From: Candidatus Fermentithermobacillaceae bacterium UBA3907
Lineage (GTDB): Bacteria; Bacillota; Sulfobacillia; Fermentithermobacillales; Fermentithermobacillaceae
Reading direction: 5' to 3'
DNA: 16,251 nt
Assembly: GCA_002391545.1 (NCBI GenBank)
Contig: DGFF01000109.1
Location: 1 to 16,251 of the forward strand
Position 1 is the first letter of the stretch, and the number at the start of each line of letters is the position of its first letter. Shown in pieces: positions 7,740 to 16,210 of the stretch. The position numbers and the translations under genes were made by a program. The notes under the pieces are model-generated. The model did no database searches. It had not been told where the DNA came from and saw nothing but the letters and a program-made list of their open reading frames with translations.

Positions 7740-9859
7740 TGCATTTAAGTTCATTAGAATATTCTGAATCACTTTGTATTGGAACAGTAGAATACGTTTC
7801 GCCTGATCAAATTGAAGTATTATTAGATATTGAGGCTCCAGAATCAGTTTCATTAAATACAGGTACGCCTCGTCCGTTTCCCCGAGTGAACAATTATATT
7901 CTCATTCGCAGCGATGAAGGTTACATAGTCGGTCAAGTTGAATGGCTGACTATTAAGCGGTCCGCTTATCCTAAACGACGTGGAATGAAGGACTTTGGTT
8001 TGGTCGATTTACCTTATCCTTCACGGAAAATGAGCCTTAACCCACTGGGAACACTTTGTAGAACAATAGACTCAAACGGTAAAGAGTGTTATCGGTTCAG
8101 ACGTGGTGCTGATGCATTACCATCCGTTGGCGACAATGTATTGCTCCCTACTCAGGAACAGCTGCGTTCTATTGTAGAATCGGGTGAAAATCGAAGAGTT
8201 AAGATCGGTACCAGTCCTTTGGCTGGAAATGCTAATGTAAGTGTTGATCCTGACCGCCTTTTTGGACGTCACCTTGCTGTATTGGGTAATACTGGAAGCG
8301 GTAAGTCATGTTCTGTTGCAGGTCTGATCAGATGGTCTATTGAGGCAGCCCAGAAAGATAGGGAAAGGCCTAACGCTCGATTCATTGTACTTGATCCAAA
8401 CGGTGAGTATGCACGAGCTTTCAGTAAAGACACCGGTGTGCTTAAACCAAGACTTTTCAAGATTGAACCTAAAGTAAATGAAGAACCACTTAAGGTACCA
8501 CTTTGGTTTTGGAATAGCGCTGAATGGTGTTCATTTACTCAGGCCAGTGGAAGGGCCCAACGCCCGACTCTTATTTATGCTCTTAGAGCAGTGCGAGACA
8601 AACGTATAGAGATACCGGTAAGTGCAAGCCATGATATAAGGCGTTTTCTAAGAACTGTTGTTAGAACACTACAGATGGAAAGGAATGCTGGAACACCGTG
8701 GGGACCATTCCCAAGACCTAAAGCCTTCTGTGAAAAGATTAATAAATGGAAATCTGGGCTAGAAACAAACATTTCGCTTACTCCAAGCGAGCAAATTGCT
8801 TTATCAAATTTTACGGACAAAATAAATAGTTTAGTCCAGGCTCGTAGTGGGCAATTTCCACACTATGATTTTACTCGACAAGAAGTTAATGACCTTATTG
8901 AATTGTCTAGAGCGGCACATCAAGCTTTTGGTGGCAGTGATGACGAATTACTTCCTATGGATGCGGACATTCCACGTGAATTTACAGGTGACTCATTTTT
9001 ACGTTGTTTAGAAGCAAGCGCTGAGATGTTAAATGTTTCCGAATACGTTGAAACTATGTTAATGCGAATAAGAACTTTACTTACTGACACCCGTATGCAA
9101 TCTGTAATTGATGATGATTTAGATATGACATTAGAACAGTGGCTAACTGAATATGTCGGTACTAATAATGCAGAAAGTGGATGTTTGACAATTATCGATC
9201 TGTCTTTAGTGCCCTCAGAAATAATTCATATCATTATTGCAGTCGTTGCCAGGATGATTTTTGAGGCCTTGCAAAGATATAGAAAACTTAATAACGAACA
9301 TAAGGTTTTACCCACAGTGCTGGTTATGGAAGAAGCCCATACTTTTATAAAGAGGTATAAAGAAAACACAGAATTTCAAGACGCCGCTTCTGTATGCTGC
9401 CAGGTTTTTGAGCGAATTGCCAGAGAGGGTCGCAAATTCGGGCTAGGCTTACTTTTATCGTCCCAACGTCCATCAGAATTATCTACTACAGTTCTTTCTC
9501 AATGTAATACCTTTCTAGTCCATCGTATAAACAATGACAGAGATCAAGACTTGGTACATAGATTTGTCCCTGATAACCTAAAGGGGCTACTTAGAGAGTT
9601 GCCTTTGCTTCCGTCACAAAATGCGATTTTGTTGGGTTGGGCTTCCGAACTGCCTGTATTAGTTCGTATGAATGATCTTCCCGAAGAACAACGGCCGCAA
9701 TCAGATGATCCTGATTTTTGGAAGGTCTGGACCGGAGAGGCAGAAAGAGATGTGGACTGGAAGCAGATCTCCGATGATTGGCAAAGGTTATCAGAAAGTG
9801 AAACAGAGAAAGACGTAAGCGATAATGATACTTCACCAAATGATATATCTTTTGATTAA
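7739..9859 (+). CDS. herA: HerA-type hexameric DNA translocase/ATPase, partner of the SIR2 protein
   Basis: A 706-aa HerA/FtsK-superfamily ATPase. The N-terminus (about residues 10-80, IGTVEYVSPDQIEVLLD and following) fits a HAS-barrel domain. The Walker A motif is GNTGSGKS (183-190, Lys189), and the next conserved strand is FIVLDPNGEYAR. Walker B with catalytic acid is VLVMEEAH (Glu531-Glu532), followed by the sensor-like SSQRPSE (from 574) and a downstream RINNDRDQ stretch, both typical of HerA. No NurA nuclease gene is adjacent. The overlapping SIR2 gene takes that position, as in SIR2-HerA defence systems where the two form one large complex. A long segment between the Walker motifs (about 230-500) is less conserved and may be family-specific. 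Translation is coupled through the TAATG overlap. Low GC (about 37% in a sampled line) matches the SIR2 gene. The C-terminal ~30 residues are acidic and Ser/Asp-rich. Confidence 0.9.
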   Translation: MHLSSLEYSESLCIGTVEYVSPDQIEVLLDIEAPESVSLNTGTPRPFPRVNNYILIRSDEGYIVGQVEWLTIKRSAYPKRRGMKDFGLVDLPYPSRKMSLNPLGTLCRTIDSNGKECYRFRRGADALPSVGDNVLLPTQEQLRSIVESGENRRVKIGTSPLAGNANVSVDPDRLFGRHLAVLGNTGSGKSCSVAGLIRWSIEAAQKDRERPNARFIVLDPNGEYARAFSKDTGVLKPRLFKIEPKVNEEPLKVPLWFWNSAEWCSFTQASGRAQRPTLIYALRAVRDKRIEIPVSASHDIRRFLRTVVRTLQMERNAGTPWGPFPRPKAFCEKINKWKSGLETNISLTPSEQIALSNFTDKINSLVQARSGQFPHYDFTRQEVNDLIELSRAAHQAFGGSDDELLPMDADIPREFTGDSFLRCLEASAEMLNVSEYVETMLMRIRTLLTDTRMQSVIDDDLDMTLEQWLTEYVGTNNAESGCLTIIDLSLVPSEIIHIIIAVVARMIFEALQRYRKLNNEHKVLPTVLVMEEAHTFIKRYKENTEFQDAASVCCQVFERIAREGRKFGLGLLLSSQRPSELSTTVLSQCNTFLVHRINNDRDQDLVHRFVPDNLKGLLRELPLLPSQNAILLGWASELPVLVRMNDLPEEQRPQSDDPDFWKVWTGEAERDVDWKQISDDWQRLSESETEKDVSDNDTSPNDISFD

Positions 9860-9936
9860 ATGGCCAAGTGGTTTGAGTGTAAACATTTTAAAGAAGAAAG
9901 GCATAACAGTATACTAAACAATAAACAGGTGCAATT

Positions 9937-12006
9937 ATGCAATTTCGCATTGCTGACACATTTACTGATAGCCTTTCCAGGTTGACCGGTGAGGAGCAGA
10001 AGGCAGTAAAAACCACCGCCTTTGATCTGCTGATGAACCCTGCTCATCCGGGGATGCAATTTCACAGACTTAACCGGACCAGGGATAGGCGCTTCTGGTC
10101 TGTACGCGTGAGTGATGATATCCGGCTCATTGTCCATAGAACCGAGGCATCCCTGTTACTTTGCTACGTGGGCCACCATGATCAGGCTTACAGTTGGGCT
10201 GAGCGCCGCAAGCTGGAGACGCATCCCAGAACCGGCGCCGCGCAGCTGGTGGAGATCCGGGAAGTGACAAAAAGGGTTACTATACCCCAATATGTGCCGG
10301 ATGCAACCGAACCTTCCCTTTTTGCGAATGTCTCCGATGATACCCTGCTGAGTTTCGGTGTGCCTGCTGATTGGCTGCAGGAGGTCAGGGAAGCTGATGA
10401 AGATAGGGTGTTGGAGTTAGCTGAGCATTTGCCTGCCGAAGCTGCTGAAGCACTACTTAACCTGGCCATTGGCGTTACACCCGAAGTTGCTCAGCCTGTT
10501 TCACCAGGAGTCAACCCCTTCGACCATCCTGACGCCAGGCGCCGTTTCCGGGTGATGGACAATATTGAAGAGCTTGAACGTGTATTGGAATATCCCTGGG
10601 ATAAATGGACGATATTTCTCCACCCGGTGCAGAGAGAACTGGTTGAAGGCGATTACGGCGGCCCTGTAAGGATCTCCGGTTCCGCGGGCACAGGGAAAAC
10701 CATTGTTGCGCTACACCGGGCTGTATATCTTGCCCGGGCCAACCCGGAAGCCAGGGTTTTGTTAACTACATTCTCTGATACACTTGCAAATGCACTGAAG
10801 CTAAAACTTAAAAGATTAGTCAACAATGAGCCGCGTATCACTGAACGTCTGGAGGTGTACTCCCTGGATTCCATCGGACGAAGGCTCTATGAAATAAATT
10901 ATGGCCGGCCCAATATCGTTTCCCGCAAAGTTATTGAAGACATTCTCCAAGAATATTTACAAAAGGACAAAGATAACAAATTTAGCCTGCACTTTTTAAT
11001 TGCTGAATGGGAAGAGGTTGTTGATGCCTGGCAGCTGGAAACGTGGGAGGCATACCGTGATGTTTTACGCCTGGGACGAAAGACGCGGTTACCGGAAAAA
11101 CAACGTGTCAAGCTCTGGTTGATTTTTGAACACGTTCGTTCCCGGCTGAAAGCCCAAAACCAGATCACTTATGCCGGCTTGTTCAGTAAGCTGGCGTTTC
11201 GGTATGAACAGAGCAATAAATTACCCTTCGACTTTATCGTTGTTGATGAAGCACAGGATGTTAGCGTTGCCCAGTTACGTTTTTTAGCTTCGCTGGGGGC
11301 AGGTCGTCCAAACAGCCTCTTTTTTACCGGCGATCTGGGCCAGCGTATTTTCCAGCAACCCTTTTCGTGGAAAATGCTTGGTGTTGATATCCGTGGACGT
11401 TCGAGAACACTTCGCATCAATTACCGGACCTCCCATCAGATCAGGATGCAGGCGGACAGGTTGTTGGAACCGGAATTATCTGACGTGGATGGAAATACGG
11501 AATTGCGGGATAGAACCATCTCGGTTTTCAACGGGCGCGAACCGTCAATATTGATTCTGGACACAGAAGATGAAGAAATTAATGCAGTTAGCCTTTGGCT
11601 TTCAGCTCGGGTTAACGAAGGTGTAGAGCCGCATGAAATCGGCGTTATTGTACGTTCGTCGGATAAGATTGAACGGGCCAGTGCCGCGGTAGGAAAAGCT
11701 GGATTCCCATGCAGGGTGCTGGACGACAGCATTGAAATAGCCACCGGTTTTATCTCCATAAGCACCATGCATCTTGCGAAGGGTCTGGAATTCCGTGCGG
11801 TAGCCGTGATGGCCTGCGATGATGAAGTTGTTCCCTTGCAGAAACGTATAGAAGCTATAGCTGACGCCGCAGACCTTGAGGAAGTCTACAATACCGAGCG
11901 CCACCTGCTCTATGTTGCTTGCACCCGGGCGAGGGATGATCTACTGGTCACCGGCGTTGAACCGGCCTCTGAGTTTTTAGATGATCTGAGACATGCAGAT
12001 CTGTAA
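9937..12006 (+). CDS. UvrD/Rep-type SF1A helicase with a RelE/ParE-like N-terminal domain
   Basis: A 689-aa fusion. Residues 1 to about 90 look like a RelE/ParE-type fold: an early FxxSLxxL helix, then alternating strands including RFWSVRVSDDIRLIVHR and a final LLLCYVGHHDQAY. The rest is an SF1 helicase: motif I SGSAGTGKT (up to Thr255, Lys254), motif II VVDEAQD (Asp437), GDLGQRI, NYRTS (from Asn495), motif V STMHLAKGLEF (from Ser609) and motif VI VACTRARDDL (from Val660). It should unwind or translocate 3' to 5' on single-stranded DNA. Whether the RelE-like part cuts mRNA or is a structural relic cannot be read from sequence. It begins 77 bp after herA with a weak AGGTG site, and its GC is much higher than the SIR2-HerA genes (72% in one sampled line), marking a compositional border. 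This domain fusion is known in annotated helicases, but no fixed role is established. Confidence 0.85.
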   Translation: MQFRIADTFTDSLSRLTGEEQKAVKTTAFDLLMNPAHPGMQFHRLNRTRDRRFWSVRVSDDIRLIVHRTEASLLLCYVGHHDQAYSWAERRKLETHPRTGAAQLVEIREVTKRVTIPQYVPDATEPSLFANVSDDTLLSFGVPADWLQEVREADEDRVLELAEHLPAEAAEALLNLAIGVTPEVAQPVSPGVNPFDHPDARRRFRVMDNIEELERVLEYPWDKWTIFLHPVQRELVEGDYGGPVRISGSAGTGKTIVALHRAVYLARANPEARVLLTTFSDTLANALKLKLKRLVNNEPRITERLEVYSLDSIGRRLYEINYGRPNIVSRKVIEDILQEYLQKDKDNKFSLHFLIAEWEEVVDAWQLETWEAYRDVLRLGRKTRLPEKQRVKLWLIFEHVRSRLKAQNQITYAGLFSKLAFRYEQSNKLPFDFIVVDEAQDVSVAQLRFLASLGAGRPNSLFFTGDLGQRIFQQPFSWKMLGVDIRGRSRTLRINYRTSHQIRMQADRLLEPELSDVDGNTELRDRTISVFNGREPSILILDTEDEEINAVSLWLSARVNEGVEPHEIGVIVRSSDKIERASAAVGKAGFPCRVLDDSIEIATGFISISTMHLAKGLEFRAVAVMACDDEVVPLQKRIEAIADAADLEEVYNTERHLLYVACTRARDDLLVTGVEPASEFLDDLRHADL

Positions 12007-12060
12007 GATAGTGGTCTGGAATGCCTTCACCGAATATTTGCTGAATCACAGAAAAGATAC

Positions 12061-12066
12061 AGGAGG
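12061..12066 (+). promoter_or_regulatory. Strong ribosome binding site bearing on the start of the 408-aa gene
   Basis: AGGAGG is a full Shine-Dalgarno core. ATG 12069 is only 2 bp away, which is closer than usual. In-frame GTG 12072 (5 bp) and TTG 12075 (8 bp) are better spaced. The annotated ATG may therefore be one or two codons too early. Confidence 0.6.
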
Positions 12067-12068
12067 CG

Positions 12069-13295
12069 ATGGTGTTGTTTACCGACGAACTGGCGGGCTT
12101 CTTGAAAGACAATTTCCCCTTACAGCTTGATGAGATTAGTACTGCAGTGGATTTGTTAATTGAATCTCTAGATGCAGCAGCGGAAGCTGTAACTTCAAGG
12201 GGGAACGAATTATTAGCTGACAAGGAATATGAAGACGCAATAGGCTTAATAAACAAAGCAAAGGAACTGGATGCTCTGTCAAAAAAAGTACAGAGATATA
12301 CCGATATTTTTCAGCTAGAGGATGTTGCCCTTGTTTCCGAAGATGAGGTTTTGGAGGATATTGAAAAAACTTTGCCCAACTACAGTGATTTTGAGGTAGA
12401 CAATACCGTTGTTCACACTTTGCATGAGAACTTTGTACACAAGCGTCCTTTCGCATTCGAATTAAAGGGCAAAAAGGTTTTTGTGACGGAATGGAAAAGG
12501 ATGCTCATTGAAACATGCAACATTCTGGCGGATATTGACCCAAACCTTATCGGTAAATTTCCCGACAACCGCAAATTTAACGGAAAGAAAACGAAATACT
12601 TTACAACCGGAGACCCGGGTTCAATGAGATCGCCCCAAAAGCTAGACGGAATACAGATGTTCGTGGAAACTAATTTCAGCGCTAATTTCATACGAAATCT
12701 GATCATCAAAATGATCAACCATTATAAAATACCGCTGTCTGATTACAAGATCTATCTGCGAGCCGATTACACCGGACTGCATAAAAAAACGGGTTTGGAC
12801 GACGCGACCACAGGTAGCGAACCAGCACAAAGGGATGAGGATGAACAAGAACAACAGGTACAAACTGCATCAGATATTACAAGCGGTTGCATGAAGCGGG
12901 TCAGTAATTATCTGAACACGCCCATGACCCGACGCTCACAAGCCAGGTACCAAAGCCATGACAAAAAAATAACGGTTATCTGTTTGGTCTCGAGCGGAAG
13001 GGATACCGGGAAACGTACAGAGTATTGGTTTGGCCTTCGTGTAAAACAAAAAGCAATGCTTGAGAACAGCGAGAAGTCCTATATAGCCCTTGGGTGTGGA
13101 TCGGAAAATAAAACTTTGCTGGTACCATACTTCAGATTTAGCAAATGGCTAAAAGATATGAGTATTTCTTATAGCGCACAGCAAATCAGCCACTGGAACA
13201 TTACTGTAATAAAGGATCAGGGCGACTTCACGTTGCGTCTAAAAACTGGCTGCCAAAATGTTAATTTATCAGAATATGTTTTGGCTACCCAGTAA
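12069..13295 (+). CDS. Restriction-associated protein of unknown function (408 aa)
   Basis: No named family recognised. Three regions can be seen. Residues 1 to about 80 are helical, with a TPR-like stretch (RGNELLADKEYEDAI). Residues about 130-245 form a globular module with a pattern KVFVTEWKRMLIETC, then KKTKYFTTGDP, RSPQKL and a strand VETNFSANFI, a motif set I associate with proteins near restriction systems but cannot name. After a Glu/Gln-rich linker (about 255-275), residues about 280-408 form another domain with VICLVSSGRD, YWFGLRV and YIALGCGSENKTLLVP. No Walker, DDE, HNH or clear PD-(D/E)XK motif was found. Placement 62 bp after the UvrD-like gene and 124 bp before the MrfA-like helicase suggests a partner of one of them. 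The start is uncertain: AGGAGG is only 2 bp from ATG 12069 but 5 bp from an in-frame GTG at 12072. Confidence 0.7.
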   Translation: MVLFTDELAGFLKDNFPLQLDEISTAVDLLIESLDAAAEAVTSRGNELLADKEYEDAIGLINKAKELDALSKKVQRYTDIFQLEDVALVSEDEVLEDIEKTLPNYSDFEVDNTVVHTLHENFVHKRPFAFELKGKKVFVTEWKRMLIETCNILADIDPNLIGKFPDNRKFNGKKTKYFTTGDPGSMRSPQKLDGIQMFVETNFSANFIRNLIIKMINHYKIPLSDYKIYLRADYTGLHKKTGLDDATTGSEPAQRDEDEQEQQVQTASDITSGCMKRVSNYLNTPMTRRSQARYQSHDKKITVICLVSSGRDTGKRTEYWFGLRVKQKAMLENSEKSYIALGCGSENKTLLVPYFRFSKWLKDMSISYSAQQISHWNITVIKDQGDFTLRLKTGCQNVNLSEYVLATQ

Positions 13296-13414
13296 GCATC
13301 AAATTGTTGTTATATCTTAGCAAGTTGTTGGTTGGATTGGTGGACATTTTCAGAGCAGGGCAGGCTTATCATGTTTTCCTGGGTTATTGTATTACATGTA
13401 AATCTGTGTCAAAA

Positions 13415-13419
13415 GGAGG
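13415..13419 (+). promoter_or_regulatory. Ribosome binding site that favours GTG 13426 as helicase start
   Basis: AAAAGGAGG at 13411-13419 runs directly into ATG 13420, leaving no spacer. The in-frame GTG at 13426 is 6 bp from GGAGG, a normal distance. The protein more likely begins Met-Val-to-Met at that GTG, so 866 rather than 868 residues. Confidence 0.65.
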
Positions 13420-16026
13420 ATGCCTGTGGTCCACGATCTTTTAAGGCTATATTGGGCTGAGAATGGCTGGGAATTGGTCTATCACACGGTAAGATCTGGC
13501 AGGGAAAAGCAACTTTACGGCTACATGGATCTTAATCTCGCAGTTTTCACAAAAAGATATCTGGTGGAAAGTTTTCCCGATGGGTTGTTCAAACATCAAA
13601 TTGAAGGTTTAAAAGCCTATCTTCATGGGAAAGACCTTGCGCTGACTACTGGAACAGCATCCGGAAAGAGCGCGGTGTTTTTTGCTGCTGCGATAGATCT
13701 GCTAGTCCGCAATACGGATGCAAAGGTTATTGCTATTTATCCGCTAAAGGCCCTGGCCCGGGAGCAAGAACAGCGTTGGATCAGCGCTCTGCAAGCAGCC
13801 GGCTTACCTGAAAGTTGTGTGGCTCGTCTTGACGGTGATGTTCATACTTCGCAACGCCAAAGGCTGTTGCGCAGTGCTTCAGTTTTGGTTGCTACGCCAG
13901 ATATCCTTCATGCCTGGCTGGTGCCTAATGTGGGGGATAATGTTGTGAGTAAGTTTATTTCGCAACTTAACTTACTGATTGTTGATGAAGTACATGTTTA
14001 TACTGGAGTATTCGGTTCTAATTCTGCATACCTTTTTAGACGTTTAGAACATGTAAATTCGCTGTCAGGGGGTAGCCTGCGCTATATTACTGCTTCTGCT
14101 ACAGTAAGGGATCCGGCAACTCATTTGAAATCGCTTTTTGGGCGTGAATTTACCATTATCGACGAAACAAACGACACTTCGGAACAGCACGATCTGGACT
14201 TGTTCATGGTTAACCCCGATAAAAGCAAGGATTTGCTTTCAGTTATTTCTAAATTCTTGCAAAGGATTGCGTCCAGCAGTAAAGATAGATTCATCGTTTT
14301 TGTCGACAGCCGTAAACAGACGGAGCACCTTGCTACCATAATTTCAAGAACGCAGCAAATGTCCGAAGAGGCTGAACAATTATATGACCATTTACATAGG
14401 CTTGACGTTCTCCCCTACCGCGCAGGTTTTGAGGAATATGACCGGGCGATCATTCAAGAAAGGCTGACCAAGGGTACACTACACGGTGTAATCAGTACCA
14501 GCGCTTTGGAGTTGGGGATTGATATACCCCACCTGGATATCGGCGTACTGGTGGGTGTACCCCGTTCAAAAACTAGCCTTCAACAACGCATCGGAAGGGT
14601 TGGCAGGCAGAAACCAGGCGTAATCGTTATCATTAACAGCGGTGATATTTACAGTGAAGCGGTGTTTAGGAAGCCGGAAGAAGTTTTTAACCGACCTCTG
14701 GCTGAGAGTGCGCTATATCTAGAAAATCCGCGGATCCAATATATCCATGCAATGTGTTTGGCGCGTGCAGATGGGGAGCATGATCGGATTAGCGAAAGGT
14801 TGGGTTTTTCTGCGGAGGGCAGTTTTACAACCGAGGTGCCCTGGCCCGCTGGTTTTACAGAACTTTGCAGTCAAGAAAGAGCCGGTGCTGTTGATACCGA
14901 GTTTCAGAATATGAAAATGGAAGCTGGTGAAACCCCACATCACGTTTATCCACTCAGAGATGTAGAGAGCCAGTTTTCAATAGAGCTTGTAAGCGGGCCT
15001 GAAAGGCAGCGTTTGGGATCACTTTCATACGGGCAGTTGATGCGTGAGGCTTACCCGGGAGCGGTCTATTATTATACTACCGTTCCTTATCGAGTTTATA
15101 AGGTTCAGCCCAGGTCACGTAATGTAAAAGTAAGAAGGGAAAAGCGTTATACTACGAAGCCAACCATGCTGCCGGCACAGGTGTTTCCAAATCTTACTGA
15201 GGAAAATATATTTCAGGCCTTCTATTATGGTGACTTGGTTTTAGTAGAAGTGAACCTGCAAATTCGAGAGAATGTCGTCGGCTTTAAGGAGAAGCGTGGG
15301 CCAAATGAAATAAATGAAAGCTATCCCCTTAGCGCTGCGGGTATATATTATAATCAGCCCTTTTTTACCAGAAACTATTTTACAACGGGCATTATTATTT
15401 ACCACCCTAGTCTGACCAATCACGGCGTTAATTGTGAGATGCTGTCACAGCTCATTTACGAATGTTTTTTAATTGATATTCCTTTTGAGCGGCAGGATAT
15501 TAACTATGCTGCGGGTAAGCTTAAAATCAGCTGGGAATCCTTAACCGAGGGCAAGCGCTTTCTGGCGCTATACGACCAGACATATGGTAGCCTTAGGCTA
15601 TCGAGTCGGTTGTTGGAAGCGGGAGTTGTAGCAAAAGTATTCAATAAAGCAAAGGACCTGGCTGGTGATGGTGAACTGTTTGATCTAAACAATGAAACGT
15701 TGGCGTTACTGGATGCCATAGTGCAATCTGCATCTCTGTCACCAAGCAAATTGAATATACGTCAAAAGGACCCCCCACCGGCTGATGGTAGGGTTGCTGT
15801 GATCATGCCCAACAGCAAAGGTCTAGATCGTTTTAATAGTAATGAAGAGTTCTTTGTTGAGGGGATATTTTTTAGCCCCAGGGATAATGAAATTAGGTAC
15901 AGAGGGAGACGGCCTTCACAAGATCCTACGCTTACAATAACAGTTCCTGTAAGTAATATTGTACCAATTCCGGGTGAAAGTGAAACGGGATGGTATGATC
16001 CTGAGACTGGTGAGATTGTCTCTTAG
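13420..16026 (+). CDS. DEAD/DEAH SF2 helicase, YprA/MrfA/Hrq1-like, without the C-terminal cysteine cluster
   Basis: An 868-aa helicase (866 if GTG 13426 is used). Motifs, numbered from ATG 13420: FKHQIEGLKA (Q-motif region), Walker A GTASGKS (78-84, Lys83), a DEVH box (189-192), SAT (226-228), STSALELGIDIPHLD, and motif VI QQRIGRVGR (388-396). This order and spacing match MrfA/YprA and Hrq1 helicases, 3'-5' motors in DNA repair, and the related DrmA-like defence helicases. The C-terminal third has a DUF1998-like pattern (an ERQDI stretch, then FLALYDQTYGSLRLSSRLLE), but the usual GCPSC-type cysteines after it are absent, so the iron-sulphur or zinc site is probably lost. It may process DNA together with the 408-aa protein encoded upstream. 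Downstream an IS66 remnant starts within about 15 bp of the stop, and no terminator is seen. Confidence 0.82.
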   Translation: MPVVHDLLRLYWAENGWELVYHTVRSGREKQLYGYMDLNLAVFTKRYLVESFPDGLFKHQIEGLKAYLHGKDLALTTGTASGKSAVFFAAAIDLLVRNTDAKVIAIYPLKALAREQEQRWISALQAAGLPESCVARLDGDVHTSQRQRLLRSASVLVATPDILHAWLVPNVGDNVVSKFISQLNLLIVDEVHVYTGVFGSNSAYLFRRLEHVNSLSGGSLRYITASATVRDPATHLKSLFGREFTIIDETNDTSEQHDLDLFMVNPDKSKDLLSVISKFLQRIASSSKDRFIVFVDSRKQTEHLATIISRTQQMSEEAEQLYDHLHRLDVLPYRAGFEEYDRAIIQERLTKGTLHGVISTSALELGIDIPHLDIGVLVGVPRSKTSLQQRIGRVGRQKPGVIVIINSGDIYSEAVFRKPEEVFNRPLAESALYLENPRIQYIHAMCLARADGEHDRISERLGFSAEGSFTTEVPWPAGFTELCSQERAGAVDTEFQNMKMEAGETPHHVYPLRDVESQFSIELVSGPERQRLGSLSYGQLMREAYPGAVYYYTTVPYRVYKVQPRSRNVKVRREKRYTTKPTMLPAQVFPNLTEENIFQAFYYGDLVLVEVNLQIRENVVGFKEKRGPNEINESYPLSAAGIYYNQPFFTRNYFTTGIIIYHPSLTNHGVNCEMLSQLIYECFLIDIPFERQDINYAAGKLKISWESLTEGKRFLALYDQTYGSLRLSSRLLEAGVVAKVFNKAKDLAGDGELFDLNNETLALLDAIVQSASLSPSKLNIRQKDPPPADGRVAVIMPNSKGLDRFNSNEEFFVEGIFFSPRDNEIRYRGRRPSQDPTLTITVPVSNIVPIPGESETGWYDPETGEIVS

Positions 16027-16040
16027 TTCAAAAACTGATG

Positions 16041-16158
16041 GGTGGGTTTTAAATTTATGGGCGGCGCACCATTTCGCCCTGCTTAGCCCGCTGGCTTTAA
16101 AATCGGCTATACGTTGTTCCCAGAGGATACGTTTAGCGGCACGCTCTTCTTTGGTCAT
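16041..16158 (-). pseudogene. tnpA: IS66-family tnpA, 5' fragment
   Basis: Starting at ATG 16158 (read leftward), the product begins MTKEERAAKRILWEQRIADF and continues KASGLSRAKWCAAHKFKTH. This is the standard N-terminus of the small IS66 accessory protein TnpA, a helix-turn-helix-like protein of about 100-130 aa. AAGGAGG lies about 9-10 bp before the ATG, so the start is well supported. Similarity ends at about residue 38-39 (near 16041). The open frame then runs on by chance to 15916, antisense to the helicase 3' end, and those residues are not IS66. The 80-aa open frame is therefore a chimera of remnant and shadow sequence. Confidence 0.75.
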
Positions 16159-16210
16159 GGAAAAGACCTCCTTGGTTACTCTGCTTGAAGAAGAGCTATT
16201 GGTTAGGTGG

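Noticed and set aside
12900..13295. PD-(D/E)XK nuclease in the C-terminal domain of the 408-aa protein
   Set aside because: The strands look alternating alpha/beta, but no Asp followed by Glu-x-Lys at proper spacing could be found.
454..16026. Assignment of the whole locus to DISARM, BREX or Dpd
   Set aside because: A methylase and an MrfA-like helicase recall DISARM, but DrmB, DrmC and a DrmD-type SNF2 protein are not seen. No PglZ/BrxC-type gene (BREX) and no DpdA-type transglycosylase (Dpd) are present.
16027..16060. Terminator after the last gene
   Set aside because: No stable inverted repeat followed by a T-run was found. The sequence passes quickly into the IS66 remnant.
15916..16158. 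80-aa - strand open frame as an intact gene
   Set aside because: Only about the first 38 residues are IS66 TnpA-like. The rest is antisense to the helicase 3' end.
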